DNA from: an uncultured Nostocoides sp.
GTDB taxonomy: Bacteria > Actinomycetota > Actinomycetes > Actinomycetales > Dermatophilaceae
DNA length: 61,452 nucleotides
Assembly (NCBI GenBank): GCA_937858995.1
Contig: CALLZC010000022.1
Coordinates: forward strand, 1-61,452
Direction: 5' to 3'
The translations under genes and the position numbers were made by a program. Positions 1 to 7,787 of the stretch are shown here, in pieces (within the stretch, counting starts at the first letter, position 1; each line of letters opens with the position of its first letter). The notes beneath the pieces were generated by a model. That model did not search any database. It saw nothing but the letters and a program-made list of their open reading frames with translations, and was not told the origin of the DNA.

Positions 1-705
1 GGAGCCCTCGTCGGCGATGATCAGCGTCCGCTCGAACTGGCCCATGTTCTCGGTGTTGATCCGGAAGTAGGCCTGCAACGGGATGTCGACGTGGACACCC
101 GGCGGGACGTAGATGAAGGACCCACCGGACCAGACCGCGGTGTTGAGCGCCGCGAACTTGTTGTCTCCGGCGGGGATCACGGTCGCGAAGTGCTCACGGA
201 AGAGGTCTTCGTACTCCCGCAGTCCGGTGTCGGTGTCGACGAAGATGACGCCCTTCTCCTCCAGGTCCTCACGGATCTGGTGGTAGACGACCTCGGATTC
301 GTACTGCGCGGCCACGCCGGCGACCAGGCGCTGCTTCTCGGCCTCGGGGATGCCGAGCCGGTCGTAGGTGTTCTTGATGTCCTCGGGGAGCTCCTCCCAC
401 GAGGTCGCCTGCTTCTCGGTCGACTTCACGAAGTACTTGATGTTCTGGAAGTCGATCCCGGACAGGTCACTGCCCCACGTCGGCATCGGCTTCTTGTCGA
501 AGAGCCGCAACGACTTCAGCCGGAGCTCGCGCATCCACGCGGGCTCACTCTTGCGCCCCGAGATGTCCTCGACGACGGCCTCGTTGAGGCCGCGCTTGGC
601 CGTGGCGCCAGCGGTGTCGCTGTCGGCCCAGCCGTATTCGTAGGTGCCCAGCCCCTTCAGACCGGGGTTCAGGTCCTCGATCGTGGGCTCGTTGGTCGTC
701 GTCAT
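1..705 (-). CDS. sufB: Fe-S cluster assembly protein SufB (partial)
   Basis: This is the N-terminal 235 residues of SufB, the scaffold subunit of the SufBCD complex that builds Fe-S clusters in the cytosol. The protein starts [13 protein letters not shown] and carries typical SufB stretches ([20 protein letters not shown], and [15 protein letters not shown] near the left edge). The C-terminal half, with the conserved core, lies outside the window. The ATG at 705 is chosen because it overlaps the sufR stop in an ATGA junction and has GGAGAGG upstream, so the two genes are translationally coupled. sufD, sufC and sufS would be expected further left. Identification is secure; only the truncation limits it. 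Confidence 0.96.
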   Translation of the reverse strand, partial: MTTTNEPTIEDLNPGLKGLGTYEYGWADSDTAGATAKRGLNEAVVEDISGRKSEPAWMRELRLKSLRLFDKKPMPTWGSDLSGIDFQNIKYFVKSTEKQATSWEELPEDIKNTYDRLGIPEAEKQRLVAGVAAQYESEVVYHQIREDLEEKGVIFVDTDTGLREYEDLFREHFATVIPAGDNKFAALNTAVWSGGSFIYVPPGVHVDIPLQAYFRINTENMGQFERTLIIADEGS

Positions 706-1427
706 GATTGCGACCTCTCCTCGGTGTTGGCCACGGGAGCGGCGGCTCCCGGGACGAAGGTGGTGCAGACGTGGTCACCCTGCGCGAGGGTGGCCAGTCG
801 CTGGACGTGGACGCCGAGCAGCTCGGAGAAGGCCTCCGTCTCGGCGTCACAGAACTCGGGGAACTCGGCCGCGACGTGCTGCACCGGGCAGTGGCCCTGG
901 CACAGTTGGATGCCGGTGAGCGCCGCGGCACCGGGGACGGCGACGGGTCGCGCGCTCGCGGCATACCCCTCGCGCTGGAGGGCGGTCACGAGAGCCGCGG
1001 TGCGCTCGGCGACGGGGGCGTTCGCGTCCGGCATCTGCTCTTGACAGCGCTGGGCGAGCCCGCGCGCCCGCTCGTCGGCGAACGAACGCACGGCGCCGCG
1101 GCCGGCGTGGGTGGCCAGGAAGCGGATCGCGCCTTCGGCCAGATGGTCGTAGTCGGAGCGAAGGTGGGCATGCCCCTGGGCGCTCAGCACCCAGGCGCGG
1201 GCGGGGCGGCCGCGGCCGCGCTGGCCGACCTGGTCACGACCCTCGATGAGTCCCTCGGCGTGGAGGTTCTCGACGTGTCGACGCACCGCGGTCTCGGTCA
1301 GGCCGAGCCGCTCGACGAGCGTCGAGGTCGTGATCGGGCCGAGGGTGGAGATGTCGCGCAGGACGCGCTCGCGCGTGCTGGACTCCACCGGGCGGTTGCC
1401 CGTCGAGGCCGTTGCGCGAATATCCAC
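702..1427 (-). CDS. sufR: SufR-type Fe-S-sensing transcriptional regulator
   Basis: A 241-residue ArsR/DeoR-like winged-helix regulator. Residues about 20-75 form the helix-turn-helix ([21 protein letters not shown]). The C-terminal half has four cysteines spaced C-x3-C-x12-C-x27-C (LCQGHC, EFC, HVC), as expected for a SufR that binds an Fe-S cluster. SufR proteins repress the suf operon when clusters are plentiful; that role is inferred from family and position. The stop overlaps the sufB start (ATGA). The GTG start at 1427 sits 6 nt after a good -10 box, so the mRNA is probably leaderless. Confidence 0.9.
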   Translation of the reverse strand: MDIRATASTGNRPVESSTRERVLRDISTLGPITTSTLVERLGLTETAVRRHVENLHAEGLIEGRDQVGQRGRGRPARAWVLSAQGHAHLRSDYDHLAEGAIRFLATHAGRGAVRSFADERARGLAQRCQEQMPDANAPVAERTAALVTALQREGYAASARPVAVPGAAALTGIQLCQGHCPVQHVAAEFPEFCDAETEAFSELLGVHVQRLATLAQGDHVCTTFVPGAAAPVANTEERSQS

Positions 1428-1463
1428 ACATCCATGTTAGGTATGTGGTCAAACCAAGTCCAA
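1428..1463 (-). promoter_or_regulatory. sufR promoter with overlapping palindrome
   Basis: On the minus strand there is a -35 TTGGAC (1463-1458), an 18-nt spacer and a -10 TAACAT (1439-1434), then 6 nt to the GTG of sufR. A 10-bp palindrome, ACATGGATGT (1437-1428), covers the -10 and start-site region and is a plausible autoregulatory SufR site. The promoter boxes are seen directly; the operator role is inference. Confidence 0.55.
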
Positions 1464-1475
1464 CTCAGGTGTGCC

Positions 1476-2456
1476 TTACTCCGTCCCAGTGGTATGCCGC
1501 GGGGCCGGCGCGTCGGCTCCGTGACACTCCTCACCCACCGGATCGTCGAGGCCGTCGTCATCGATGACGCCGAGGAAGACCGAGCGGAGCCGGGTGCGCG
1601 GTGGAGCGATGGACTCCGGTCCCCACAGGCGCCGACGCAGCGGCGCGGTGAGCACACCCAACGGAGCCTGGAGCACATAGCCGTAGGCAATGGCGAGGCC
1701 GGTGAGGCCGGGCGCGACGACCAGGCCGATGAGGACGGCTGCGAGCACCCCGAGCGAGACCAGTCGTGCGTGGCGGGTCCGGGGCTGCAACAGGTGGCGG
1801 AAGGACCGGAAGCGAATGGTGGTCACCATGAGTACCGCCGGGATCGCCGAGATCGCCACCGGAAGCGCGAACTTGGCCGGATCCGGGCCGATTTCAGGGG
1901 TGTCCAGGGCGAAGATCGTGGCCATCACGACGGCCGCGGCGCCCGGGCTGGGCAGGCCGATGAAATAGCGCTTGTCCGCCGTCGGATCCGTCGTCACGTT
2001 GAAGCGGGCCAATCGGAAGGCCGCACACGCCAGCCACAGGCAGGCCGCAACCCAGGCCAGGAACGGCCAGGTCGGCAGGGCCCACGTGTGGATGAGCACC
2101 GCGGGGGCGATCCCGAAGGAGATGAGGTCGGCCAGCGAGTCCAGCTGGATGCCGAAGGGCGAGGTGGCTCCGACCTTGCGGGCGACGAAGCCGTCGGCGA
2201 TGTCCATGAGGATCGAGACAGCGATGAGGACAGCCGCCTCGCGGTAGTGGCCCCGGAAGGCCAGCAGGACGCACGAGAGCCCGGAGAACATGTTGAGCGT
2301 CGTGAAGATGCTCGGGGAGACCAGACGCAGCCGCTCCTTGGGCCGCAACTGGCGCAGCGAGACCACCTCCACCCCTGAGGGGGCGACCAGACGCCAGCGG
2401 TCGAAGGGGCGGCGACCACTCGGCCGACGCCAGCGCGAGGACTGGTCGTCACTCAT
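1476..2456 (-). CDS. pssA: CDP-diacylglycerol-serine O-phosphatidyltransferase
   Basis: This membrane enzyme joins CDP-diacylglycerol and serine to make phosphatidylserine, the substrate of the preceding psd product. The CDP-alcohol phosphotransferase signature DG-x2-AR-x8-G-x3-D-x3-D is intact: D88-G89, A92-R93, G102, D106 and D110. Several hydrophobic segments follow. About 45 hydrophilic, Arg-rich residues precede the first membrane segment. The ATG at 2456 overlaps the psd stop (ATGA), preferred over the in-frame ATG 15 nt upstream. The psd-pssA pair is a standard actinobacterial arrangement for phosphatidylethanolamine synthesis. Confidence 0.93.
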   Translation of the reverse strand: MSDDQSSRWRRPSGRRPFDRWRLVAPSGVEVVSLRQLRPKERLRLVSPSIFTTLNMFSGLSCVLLAFRGHYREAAVLIAVSILMDIADGFVARKVGATSPFGIQLDSLADLISFGIAPAVLIHTWALPTWPFLAWVAACLWLACAAFRLARFNVTTDPTADKRYFIGLPSPGAAAVVMATIFALDTPEIGPDPAKFALPVAISAIPAVLMVTTIRFRSFRHLLQPRTRHARLVSLGVLAAVLIGLVVAPGLTGLAIAYGYVLQAPLGVLTAPLRRRLWGPESIAPPRTRLRSVFLGVIDDDGLDDPVGEECHGADAPAPRHTTGTE

Positions 2457-3112
2457 GGCATCCCCGGCCATCGGGCCAGGACGGTCTCGCCGGCGACGAC
2501 CCGATCCCCCTTGCGGACCGACAGGGGCACGTGCGGTGGCACGAAGACATCCATCCGCGACCCGAACTTCATCAGACCGATGCGCTGCCCCGTGTGCAGC
2601 ACATCGCCCACCTGGACGCGGGTGACGACACGACGCGCCATCAGGCCCACGATCTGGCGGAAGTGCACGCGTCGCACCTCACCGTCGACCTCCTGCTCGA
2701 CCGTGATGTCACTGCGCTCGTTGAGGTAGGCACTCTCGTGCTTGTAGGCCGCCAGCCACTTCCCCGGCCGGAACTCCACCTCGGTCACGCGCCCACCGAA
2801 GGGCGCCCGATTGATGTGGACGTCGAAGGCGGAAAGGAAGATCGAGACCTGGTTCCACTCGCCCTCGGGGGCGACGTCGGGTTGGCCCGGGCCGGCATAC
2901 ATGACCTTGCCGTCGGCCGGGGAGCGCACCTCGTCGGCCGGCACCGCCGCGTGGTCAGGGGTCCGCTCGGGGTCGCGGAAGAAGAGCGCCACTCCGGCCG
3001 GCAGGGCGGCGAGCACGGTGGCGAGCCCGGGGCGTCGTGCGGCCAGCGCCAGCGCCGCGGGAATGGCAGCGATCGCGGTGGCCGGTCCGGCTTCGCGGTC
3101 GATGGAGAGCAT
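2453..3112 (-). CDS. psd: Phosphatidylserine decarboxylase proenzyme
   Basis: A 219-residue short-type phosphatidylserine decarboxylase that converts phosphatidylserine to phosphatidylethanolamine. The self-cleavage site is the Gly-Ser of KFGSRMD (Ser about 185), which would leave an N-terminal pyruvoyl group on the small alpha chain. The N-terminus has two hydrophobic stretches for membrane association, and FDVHINRAPFGG is a conserved family block. The ATG at 3112 is chosen for its GGAAGGA ribosome site; the frame stays open upstream but that part overlaps the divergent ABC gene. It is coupled to pssA. Confidence 0.93.
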   Translation of the reverse strand: MLSIDREAGPATAIAAIPAALALAARRPGLATVLAALPAGVALFFRDPERTPDHAAVPADEVRSPADGKVMYAGPGQPDVAPEGEWNQVSIFLSAFDVHINRAPFGGRVTEVEFRPGKWLAAYKHESAYLNERSDITVEQEVDGEVRRVHFRQIVGLMARRVVTRVQVGDVLHTGQRIGLMKFGSRMDVFVPPHVPLSVRKGDRVVAGETVLARWPGMP

Positions 3113-3194
3113 GGTGGTCCTTCCCGTCGTTGCCCCTGACCCTATTGGGTGGCGCCTGTCGGCTGCGACCATCGGGCTGCCTAGGATCGGGGAC

Positions 3195-3899
3195 ATGGCC
3201 GCCGTCGAGATCACCGACCTCGTGCGCACTTTCGGCCAGGTCGTCGCCGTCGCCGGGGCCAGCTGGCAGGCCGAGGCCGGTCGGGTCACGACGGTCCTCG
3301 GCCCCAACGGCGCCGGCAAGTCGACGACGATCGAGTGTCTCGAGGGCTTGCAGCGACCCGACGGCGGCACGGCACGGGTGTTGGGGGCGGACCCCTGGCG
3401 GGCGGGACCCGATCATCGAGCGCGGGTCGGTGTGATGTTCCAGGACGGCGGACTCCCCAACACTGCCAAACCCCTCGCCCTGCTCCGTCACCTCGCCGCC
3501 TTGTATGCCGCGCCGCGAGATGTCGAGGCCCTCACCCGCCGCTTGGGGATCGACTCCTTCGCCGGCACTCCCCTGCGCCGGCTGTCCGGCGGGCAGCGCC
3601 AACGCGTGGGCCTCGCAGCAGCTCTCGTGGGCTGCCCGGATGTCGTCTTCCTCGACGAGCCGACAGCCGGGCTGGATCCGCACGCTCGGCGCGAGGTGTG
3701 GGAGCTGATGCGTGAGGAGGCCGAGCGAGGGGCCTGCGTCGTCGTCACGACCCACTCCTTCGAGGAGACCGAGCGGGTGGCCGACGACGTCGTGGTGATG
3801 GGTCGCGGTCGGGTCCTGGCCACCGGCACGGTCGACGACGTGCGAAATGGGGAGAGCCTCGAGGACCGCTACTTCGCGCTGACCGGAGACCTACGATGA
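3195..3899 (+). CDS. ABC transporter ATP-binding protein
   Basis: A 234-residue ATPase of the ABC-2 exporter class. It has Walker A GPNGAGKS (36-43), signature LSGGQRQR, Walker B VVFLDEP and H-loop TTHS. Its partner is the permease that follows, joined by an ATGA overlap. The ATG at 3195 lies 7 nt after a TAGGAT -10 box (3182-3187), suggesting a leaderless message; it diverges from psd. In mycobacteria a similar exporter pair lies between the suf genes and ctaA/ctaB, so a link to heme or cytochrome biogenesis is possible, but the substrate cannot be read from the sequence. Confidence 0.93.
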   Translation: MAAVEITDLVRTFGQVVAVAGASWQAEAGRVTTVLGPNGAGKSTTIECLEGLQRPDGGTARVLGADPWRAGPDHRARVGVMFQDGGLPNTAKPLALLRHLAALYAAPRDVEALTRRLGIDSFAGTPLRRLSGGQRQRVGLAAALVGCPDVVFLDEPTAGLDPHARREVWELMREEAERGACVVVTTHSFEETERVADDVVVMGRGRVLATGTVDDVRNGESLEDRYFALTGDLR

Positions 3900-4672
3900 C
3901 CCCCTCCGCCGCGCCCGAATCGACGGCTCGGCCGCGCGCTGCCGCCCGTCCGGCGCGGGTATTCGCGCAGGGACGCTTCGAGACCCTGACCCTGCTGCGC
4001 AATGGCGAGCAGTTGCTCGTGTCCGTGGTGCTGCCGGCGATGGCCCTGGTCGGTCTCACCCTGAGTCCCTATCCGGCGCTCGGCGACGTGCACCGGATCG
4101 ATGTGACAGCACCGGGGGTGCTGGCCCTGGCCGTCGCGTCGACGGCCTTCACGGGTCAGGCGATCAGCACGGCCTTCGACCGCAGGTACGGCGTGCTGCG
4201 CATGTACGGCGTCAGCCCCCTTGGGCGCTCCGGACTGCTCATGGGCAAACTGATCGCCGTCGGCGCGGTCCTGCTCGTGCAGGTCCTGCTCCTCGGCGGG
4301 CTGGCGCTTGCCCTGGGCTGGCGCCCCCAGCTCGTGGGAATCCCCGCCGCGCTCGTCGCTGGCGTGCTGGGGACCACGGCCTTCCTCGGTCTGGGTCTGC
4401 TCATCGCCGGCACCCTGCGGGCCGAAGCCGTCCTGGCCCTGGCCAACCTTGCGTGGGTCCTCTTCCTCGGGCTCGGTCTGCTGCTCCCGGTCGCCACCCT
4501 GCCCACGTGGGCCGAACCCCTCGCGAGTGCACTCCCCTCGGGTGCCCTCGGTGAGGCCATGCGCGGCGCCCTGGCGCATGGCACCTGGTCATGGGGTGCC
4601 ATGGGGGTTCTGCTCGCCTGGTCGGCGGCGTGCTGGGCCCTGGCCGGTCGCTTGTTCCGGTGGGCCCCCTAG
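3896..4672 (+). CDS. ABC-2 type transporter permease
   Basis: A 258-residue inner-membrane protein with about six hydrophobic segments after a cytosolic N-terminus of some 40 residues. The block FDRRYGVLRMYGVSPLGRSGLLMGK is typical of ABC-2 exporter permeases. Its start overlaps the ATPase stop (ATGA). Its TAG stop (4670-4672) directly abuts the stop codon of the convergent deacetylase gene, leaving no intergenic base. Substrate unknown; see the ATPase for context. Confidence 0.88.
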   Translation: MTPSAAPESTARPRAAARPARVFAQGRFETLTLLRNGEQLLVSVVLPAMALVGLTLSPYPALGDVHRIDVTAPGVLALAVASTAFTGQAISTAFDRRYGVLRMYGVSPLGRSGLLMGKLIAVGAVLLVQVLLLGGLALALGWRPQLVGIPAALVAGVLGTTAFLGLGLLIAGTLRAEAVLALANLAWVLFLGLGLLLPVATLPTWAEPLASALPSGALGEAMRGALAHGTWSWGAMGVLLAWSAACWALAGRLFRWAP

Positions 4673-5641
4673 TCAGAACCCGTCGCGCAGGCGCACGAAA
4701 CGCACGCCGCGGTCGAGCAACGTCGGCAGCGCCGCGGCATACCCCCCGCTCGTGCCGCGACCTGGGCGGTTCATGTGGGAGATCACGATGTCGCCCGGCC
4801 GCACACGGGCGAGCTCGCCGGCCACCTGTGTCGCCGTGTAGGTGGCACCGGCGTCGGCGTTGACCGAGAAGCCGGCGACCGCCTGGCCGACGGACCTGCT
4901 GATCGCCACCGCCACCTCGTCGTAGTGCGCGGTGCCCGACCGGAAGAACCACGGGGTCCGCCCGAGCGTCGCAGCGAACCAGTCGTTGGCGGCCACGACC
5001 TCGTCGTAGGCCTCCCCCACCGACGCGGTCCCGGCGATGCCATAGGCCGCGCTGCCGGTCACCGAGAGCGGCACATGCCGCACGCCGTGGCTCTCGAGCT
5101 CGAAGAGCGGGTCGGCCGCAAGTTCAGCGGCGAGGGCCGGGTTGGCCACGATCCACCGGCGGTTGAGGAAGAGCGTGGCGGGCACCTGCCGCGCGCGGAG
5201 AAGGTCGATGAGGGCGGCGTCGTAGCCGTCGCCACCGTTGCCTCCGCCGCAGGCATCGAAGGTCAACGCAACCCCCAGTGCCTGCTCGAGCCGGGAGGTC
5301 ACCCCCTCGACATCCAGGCCCCACTGCCCGGGCCGCCGCCCGGAGAAGGCGGCCACGGTCGCGGCCCGGGTGGGGATGGGTGCCGCCGCCCATGGCGGCG
5401 ACATCGGTCCCGACGGCGCCGTCGAGGGTGCCGGCTCAGGGGTGTCGGTCACGGACGGTGTCGGAGTGGGTGCCGGTGTCGGCGTGGCACTCGGGGTGGG
5501 GGTCGGCGTCGAGGACCCGAAAGGGGTGGACGACGACGTGGGCGTGGCTGTTGGGGCCGTGTCCGCACATCCGGCGGCCGCCCCGACCACGCCCAGCGCT
5601 CCGAGCACCGCGGCTCGACGCGAGACCTCCTGCCTGCCCAC
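4673..5641 (-). CDS. Tat-dependent lipoprotein polysaccharide deacetylase
   Basis: A 322-residue exported carbohydrate esterase family 4-like protein. The N-terminus has a twin-arginine motif (SRRAAVLG, Arg8-Arg9), a hydrophobic core and a lipobox ending at Cys25 (GAAAGC), so it is probably a Tat-exported lipoprotein. A Pro/Thr/Ser-rich linker spans about residues 30-80. The NodB-like domain has metal/catalytic motif LTFDAC and SHGVRH, and HYDEVAV and DIVISHMNRPG in later motifs. The TFDAC form with a Cys after the Asp departs from the usual TFDD. Likely substrate is an N-acetylated cell-wall glycan (inference). GTG 5641 is chosen for its GAGAGGGTGAC ribosome site. Confidence 0.85.
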   Translation of the reverse strand: MGRQEVSRRAAVLGALGVVGAAAGCADTAPTATPTSSSTPFGSSTPTPTPSATPTPAPTPTPSVTDTPEPAPSTAPSGPMSPPWAAAPIPTRAATVAAFSGRRPGQWGLDVEGVTSRLEQALGVALTFDACGGGNGGDGYDAALIDLLRARQVPATLFLNRRWIVANPALAAELAADPLFELESHGVRHVPLSVTGSAAYGIAGTASVGEAYDEVVAANDWFAATLGRTPWFFRSGTAHYDEVAVAISRSVGQAVAGFSVNADAGATYTATQVAGELARVRPGDIVISHMNRPGRGTSGGYAAALPTLLDRGVRFVRLRDGF

Positions 5642-5663
5642 GTCACCCTCTCTGCTGATCGCC

Positions 5664-5686
5664 CCCGCGGGTGGACCACCCGCGGG
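5664..5686. promoter_or_regulatory. 23-bp perfect inverted repeat in divergent promoter region
   Basis: Arms CCCGCGGGTGG and CCACCCGCGGG flank a single central A. The site lies in the 64-bp gap between the divergent deacetylase and ctaA starts and covers the ctaA -35 hexamer (5671-5676). This position and symmetry suit a repressor operator better than a terminator. The regulator is unknown. Confidence 0.6.
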
Positions 5687-5699
5687 CGGCTCGTACCCT
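5671..5699 (+). promoter_or_regulatory. ctaA promoter
   Basis: A -35 GTGGAC (5671-5676), a 17-nt spacer and a -10 TACCCT (5694-5699), followed 6 nt later by GTG at 5706. This implies a leaderless ctaA mRNA. The -35 lies inside the 23-bp inverted repeat. Confidence 0.5.
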
Positions 5700-5705
5700 G
5701 CACGT

Positions 5706-6656
5706 GTGAGTATGCCGTCCAGCCAGGTCACCCGCGACGACGCCACCCCCACCGGTCCCGCCGGTCCGGTCCAGGGACTGCTCGCGCGGTGGTTCGACCG
5801 GATCCTGTGGGTCAACGCGATGCTGCAGGTCCTCATCATCGTCAGCGGTGGGCTGGTCCGACTCACCGGGAGCGGCTTGGGTTGCCCGACTTGGCCACAG
5901 TGCGTGCCGGGGAGTTACGTCCCGGTCCCGCACCAGGAGCAGGGCATCCACAAGTTCATCGAATTCGGGAACCGCACGCTCACGGGCGTCCTGGGGGTGG
6001 CGGCTCTGCTCGCCGTGATCGCCGTCTGGCAGGTCGCGCCCCGACGACACCTCAAGCGCGACAGTCTGCTCGTGCTCGGCGGCATCGTCCTGCAGGCCCT
6101 GCTGGGCGGCCTGACCGTCCTGGCCGGATTGCACCCGGTGACCGTCGCCACGCACTTCCTCGTGTCTGCCGGATTGGTCGCGATCGCCACCCGCCTCCAC
6201 CTGACCCGTCACGAGCCGGACGTGGCTGCACGATCGCTGGTCCCCTCGCTCGTCCGACAACTCGGCACCGTGACCTGCCTCGTCGCGGCCATCGTGCTCA
6301 CCCTCGGCACGGTGGTGACCGGCTCGGGACCGCATTCAGGGGATGCCGACACCCCGGCGCGCTTCGGCTTGGACCCGCGCACCATCTCCTGGCTGCACGC
6401 CGACGCGGTGATGCTCTTCGTCGGTCTGGTCGTGGCCACGTGGGTTGCGGTGCGCCTCACCGGGTCCGACGACAGCCGCGCAGCCGGCGCCTGGGGTGCG
6501 GTGCTCCTCGTCACCGTGGCCCAAGGAGTGGTCGGCTACGCGCAGTACCTCACTGACCTGCCGTGGCTGCTCGTGCTCGGGCACATGCTGCTGGCCGCCC
6601 TCCTCGTCGTCACCCTGACGCGAGCGATGGTCGCGCTTCGCACGCGCCACGCCTGA
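5706..6656 (+). CDS. ctaA: Heme A synthase (COX15/CtaA family)
   Basis: A polytopic membrane enzyme that oxidises the C8 methyl of heme O to a formyl group, making heme A for cytochrome aa3 oxidase. Typical features are the N-terminal GGLVRLTGSGLGCPTWPQC segment with a conserved Cys pair, HKFIEFGNR with the conserved Glu-His region, and heme-ligand histidines in THFLVSAG, SWLHAD and LGHMLLA. About eight membrane segments are visible. GTG 5706 fits the -10 spacing; ATG 5712 in the same frame is the alternative. Its partner ctaB is convergent, 20 bp away. Confidence 0.93.
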   Translation: MSMPSSQVTRDDATPTGPAGPVQGLLARWFDRILWVNAMLQVLIIVSGGLVRLTGSGLGCPTWPQCVPGSYVPVPHQEQGIHKFIEFGNRTLTGVLGVAALLAVIAVWQVAPRRHLKRDSLLVLGGIVLQALLGGLTVLAGLHPVTVATHFLVSAGLVAIATRLHLTRHEPDVAARSLVPSLVRQLGTVTCLVAAIVLTLGTVVTGSGPHSGDADTPARFGLDPRTISWLHADAVMLFVGLVVATWVAVRLTGSDDSRAAGAWGAVLLVTVAQGVVGYAQYLTDLPWLLVLGHMLLAALLVVTLTRAMVALRTRHA

Positions 6657-6676
6657 CGGCGCGAAAGGGGGCTCGG

Positions 6677-7618
6677 TCAGCCGATGGCGAGGTGCAGGAT
6701 CGGGTCGATCGCAACCGCGAGGAAGAGCAAGGTCACATAGGTGATCGAGAAATGGAAGAGCCGCATCGGCTTGAGCACCTTCGAGGCCCCGCCGGCCTTG
6801 GCCAGGCGCAGCAGGCGGTGGCCCTCGGTGATGAAGACGCCACCGCTGAGCAGGGCGGTCACGAGGTAGATCCACCCCATGCCGGCAACCGGGACAAGGG
6901 CGAGCGATGTCGCCACCATGGCCCACGAGTAGGCGACGATCTGGCGAGCGACGGTGGCCGCGCCGCGTTCCACGGGCAGCATCGGGACGTGTGCGTTGGC
7001 GTAGTCGTCCTTGAAGGCCATCGACAGGGGCCAGTAGTGCGGCGGCGTCCAGAAGAAGATGACGAGGAAGAGGATGATCGCCGGCCACCCGACCGTGCCC
7101 GTCACCGCCGACCAACCGATGAGGACCGGCATGCACCCGGCGGCGCCACCCCAGACGATGTTCTGCGAGGTCCGCCGCTTGAGGAGCATCGTGTAGCCCA
7201 CGGCATACATGGCGATCGCGGCGACGGAGAGGACCGCGGACGGCCAGTTCACCAACCACGCGAACCACACCGTCGACACGACCGTGAGCAACACACCGAA
7301 GACCATCCCGGCCCGCACGGAGACCTCGCCGGTGACGATCGGCCGCTTCTCGGTCCGGTGCATGAGGGCGTCGATGTCGCGGTCGTAGACCATGTTGAAG
7401 GTGTTCGCAGCACCCGCCGACAGGTAGCCACCGATGACAGTTGCAGCCACCAACCAGAGGTCCGGCACGCCGCGGTGCGCGAGGAACATGACCGGAACGG
7501 TCGTCACGAGCAGTAGCTCGATGATCCGTGGTTTGGTCAGGGCGACGTAGTTCGCCACCTGTCGTCGCCAGCCACCCGGAGAGGTCTGCGCGGGCGCGGA
7601 CGGGGCAACAGCGGACAC
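6677..7618 (-). CDS. ctaB: Protoheme IX farnesyltransferase (heme O synthase)
   Basis: A 313-residue UbiA-superfamily membrane prenyltransferase that adds a farnesyl group to heme b, the step before CtaA. The Asp-rich site [15 protein letters not shown] and the second conserved stretch [19 protein letters not shown] are present, with about eight or nine membrane segments. GTG 7618 is chosen because it has AGAAGG upstream and lies downstream of a TAGACT box near 7655; the open frame to 7687 would start upstream of that promoter. It diverges from tkt. Confidence 0.94.
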   Translation of the reverse strand: MSAVAPSAPAQTSPGGWRRQVANYVALTKPRIIELLLVTTVPVMFLAHRGVPDLWLVAATVIGGYLSAGAANTFNMVYDRDIDALMHRTEKRPIVTGEVSVRAGMVFGVLLTVVSTVWFAWLVNWPSAVLSVAAIAMYAVGYTMLLKRRTSQNIVWGGAAGCMPVLIGWSAVTGTVGWPAIILFLVIFFWTPPHYWPLSMAFKDDYANAHVPMLPVERGAATVARQIVAYSWAMVATSLALVPVAGMGWIYLVTALLSGGVFITEGHRLLRLAKAGGASKVLKPMRLFHFSITYVTLLFLAVAIDPILHLAIG

Positions 7619-7787
7619 GAAGGATGCCTTCTCACGACGAGTGGTGGTCCCAGCGAGTCTACCGACCGTGAAGCCGCGCGTGGTCACCGCCCGAGTGCTC
7701 GACCCGAGTGACTAGGCTGGATCCGATCGTGCACCCCACCCGGCGCCGACAGCGCGCGCCGTTCACGTCGAACAGAAAGGCCCTGAC

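Noticed and set aside
1-60. Adapter sequence at the left edge
   Set aside because: The first bases already encode SufB in frame, so no adapter is present there.
5664-5686. Reading the 23-bp palindrome as a terminator
   Set aside because: It lies between two divergent starts, where no transcript should end, and covers a -35 box.
4775-6556. A 593-codon plus-strand frame across the deacetylase and ctaA
   Set aside because: It crosses a divergent promoter and overlaps two recognised genes in the wrong frame.
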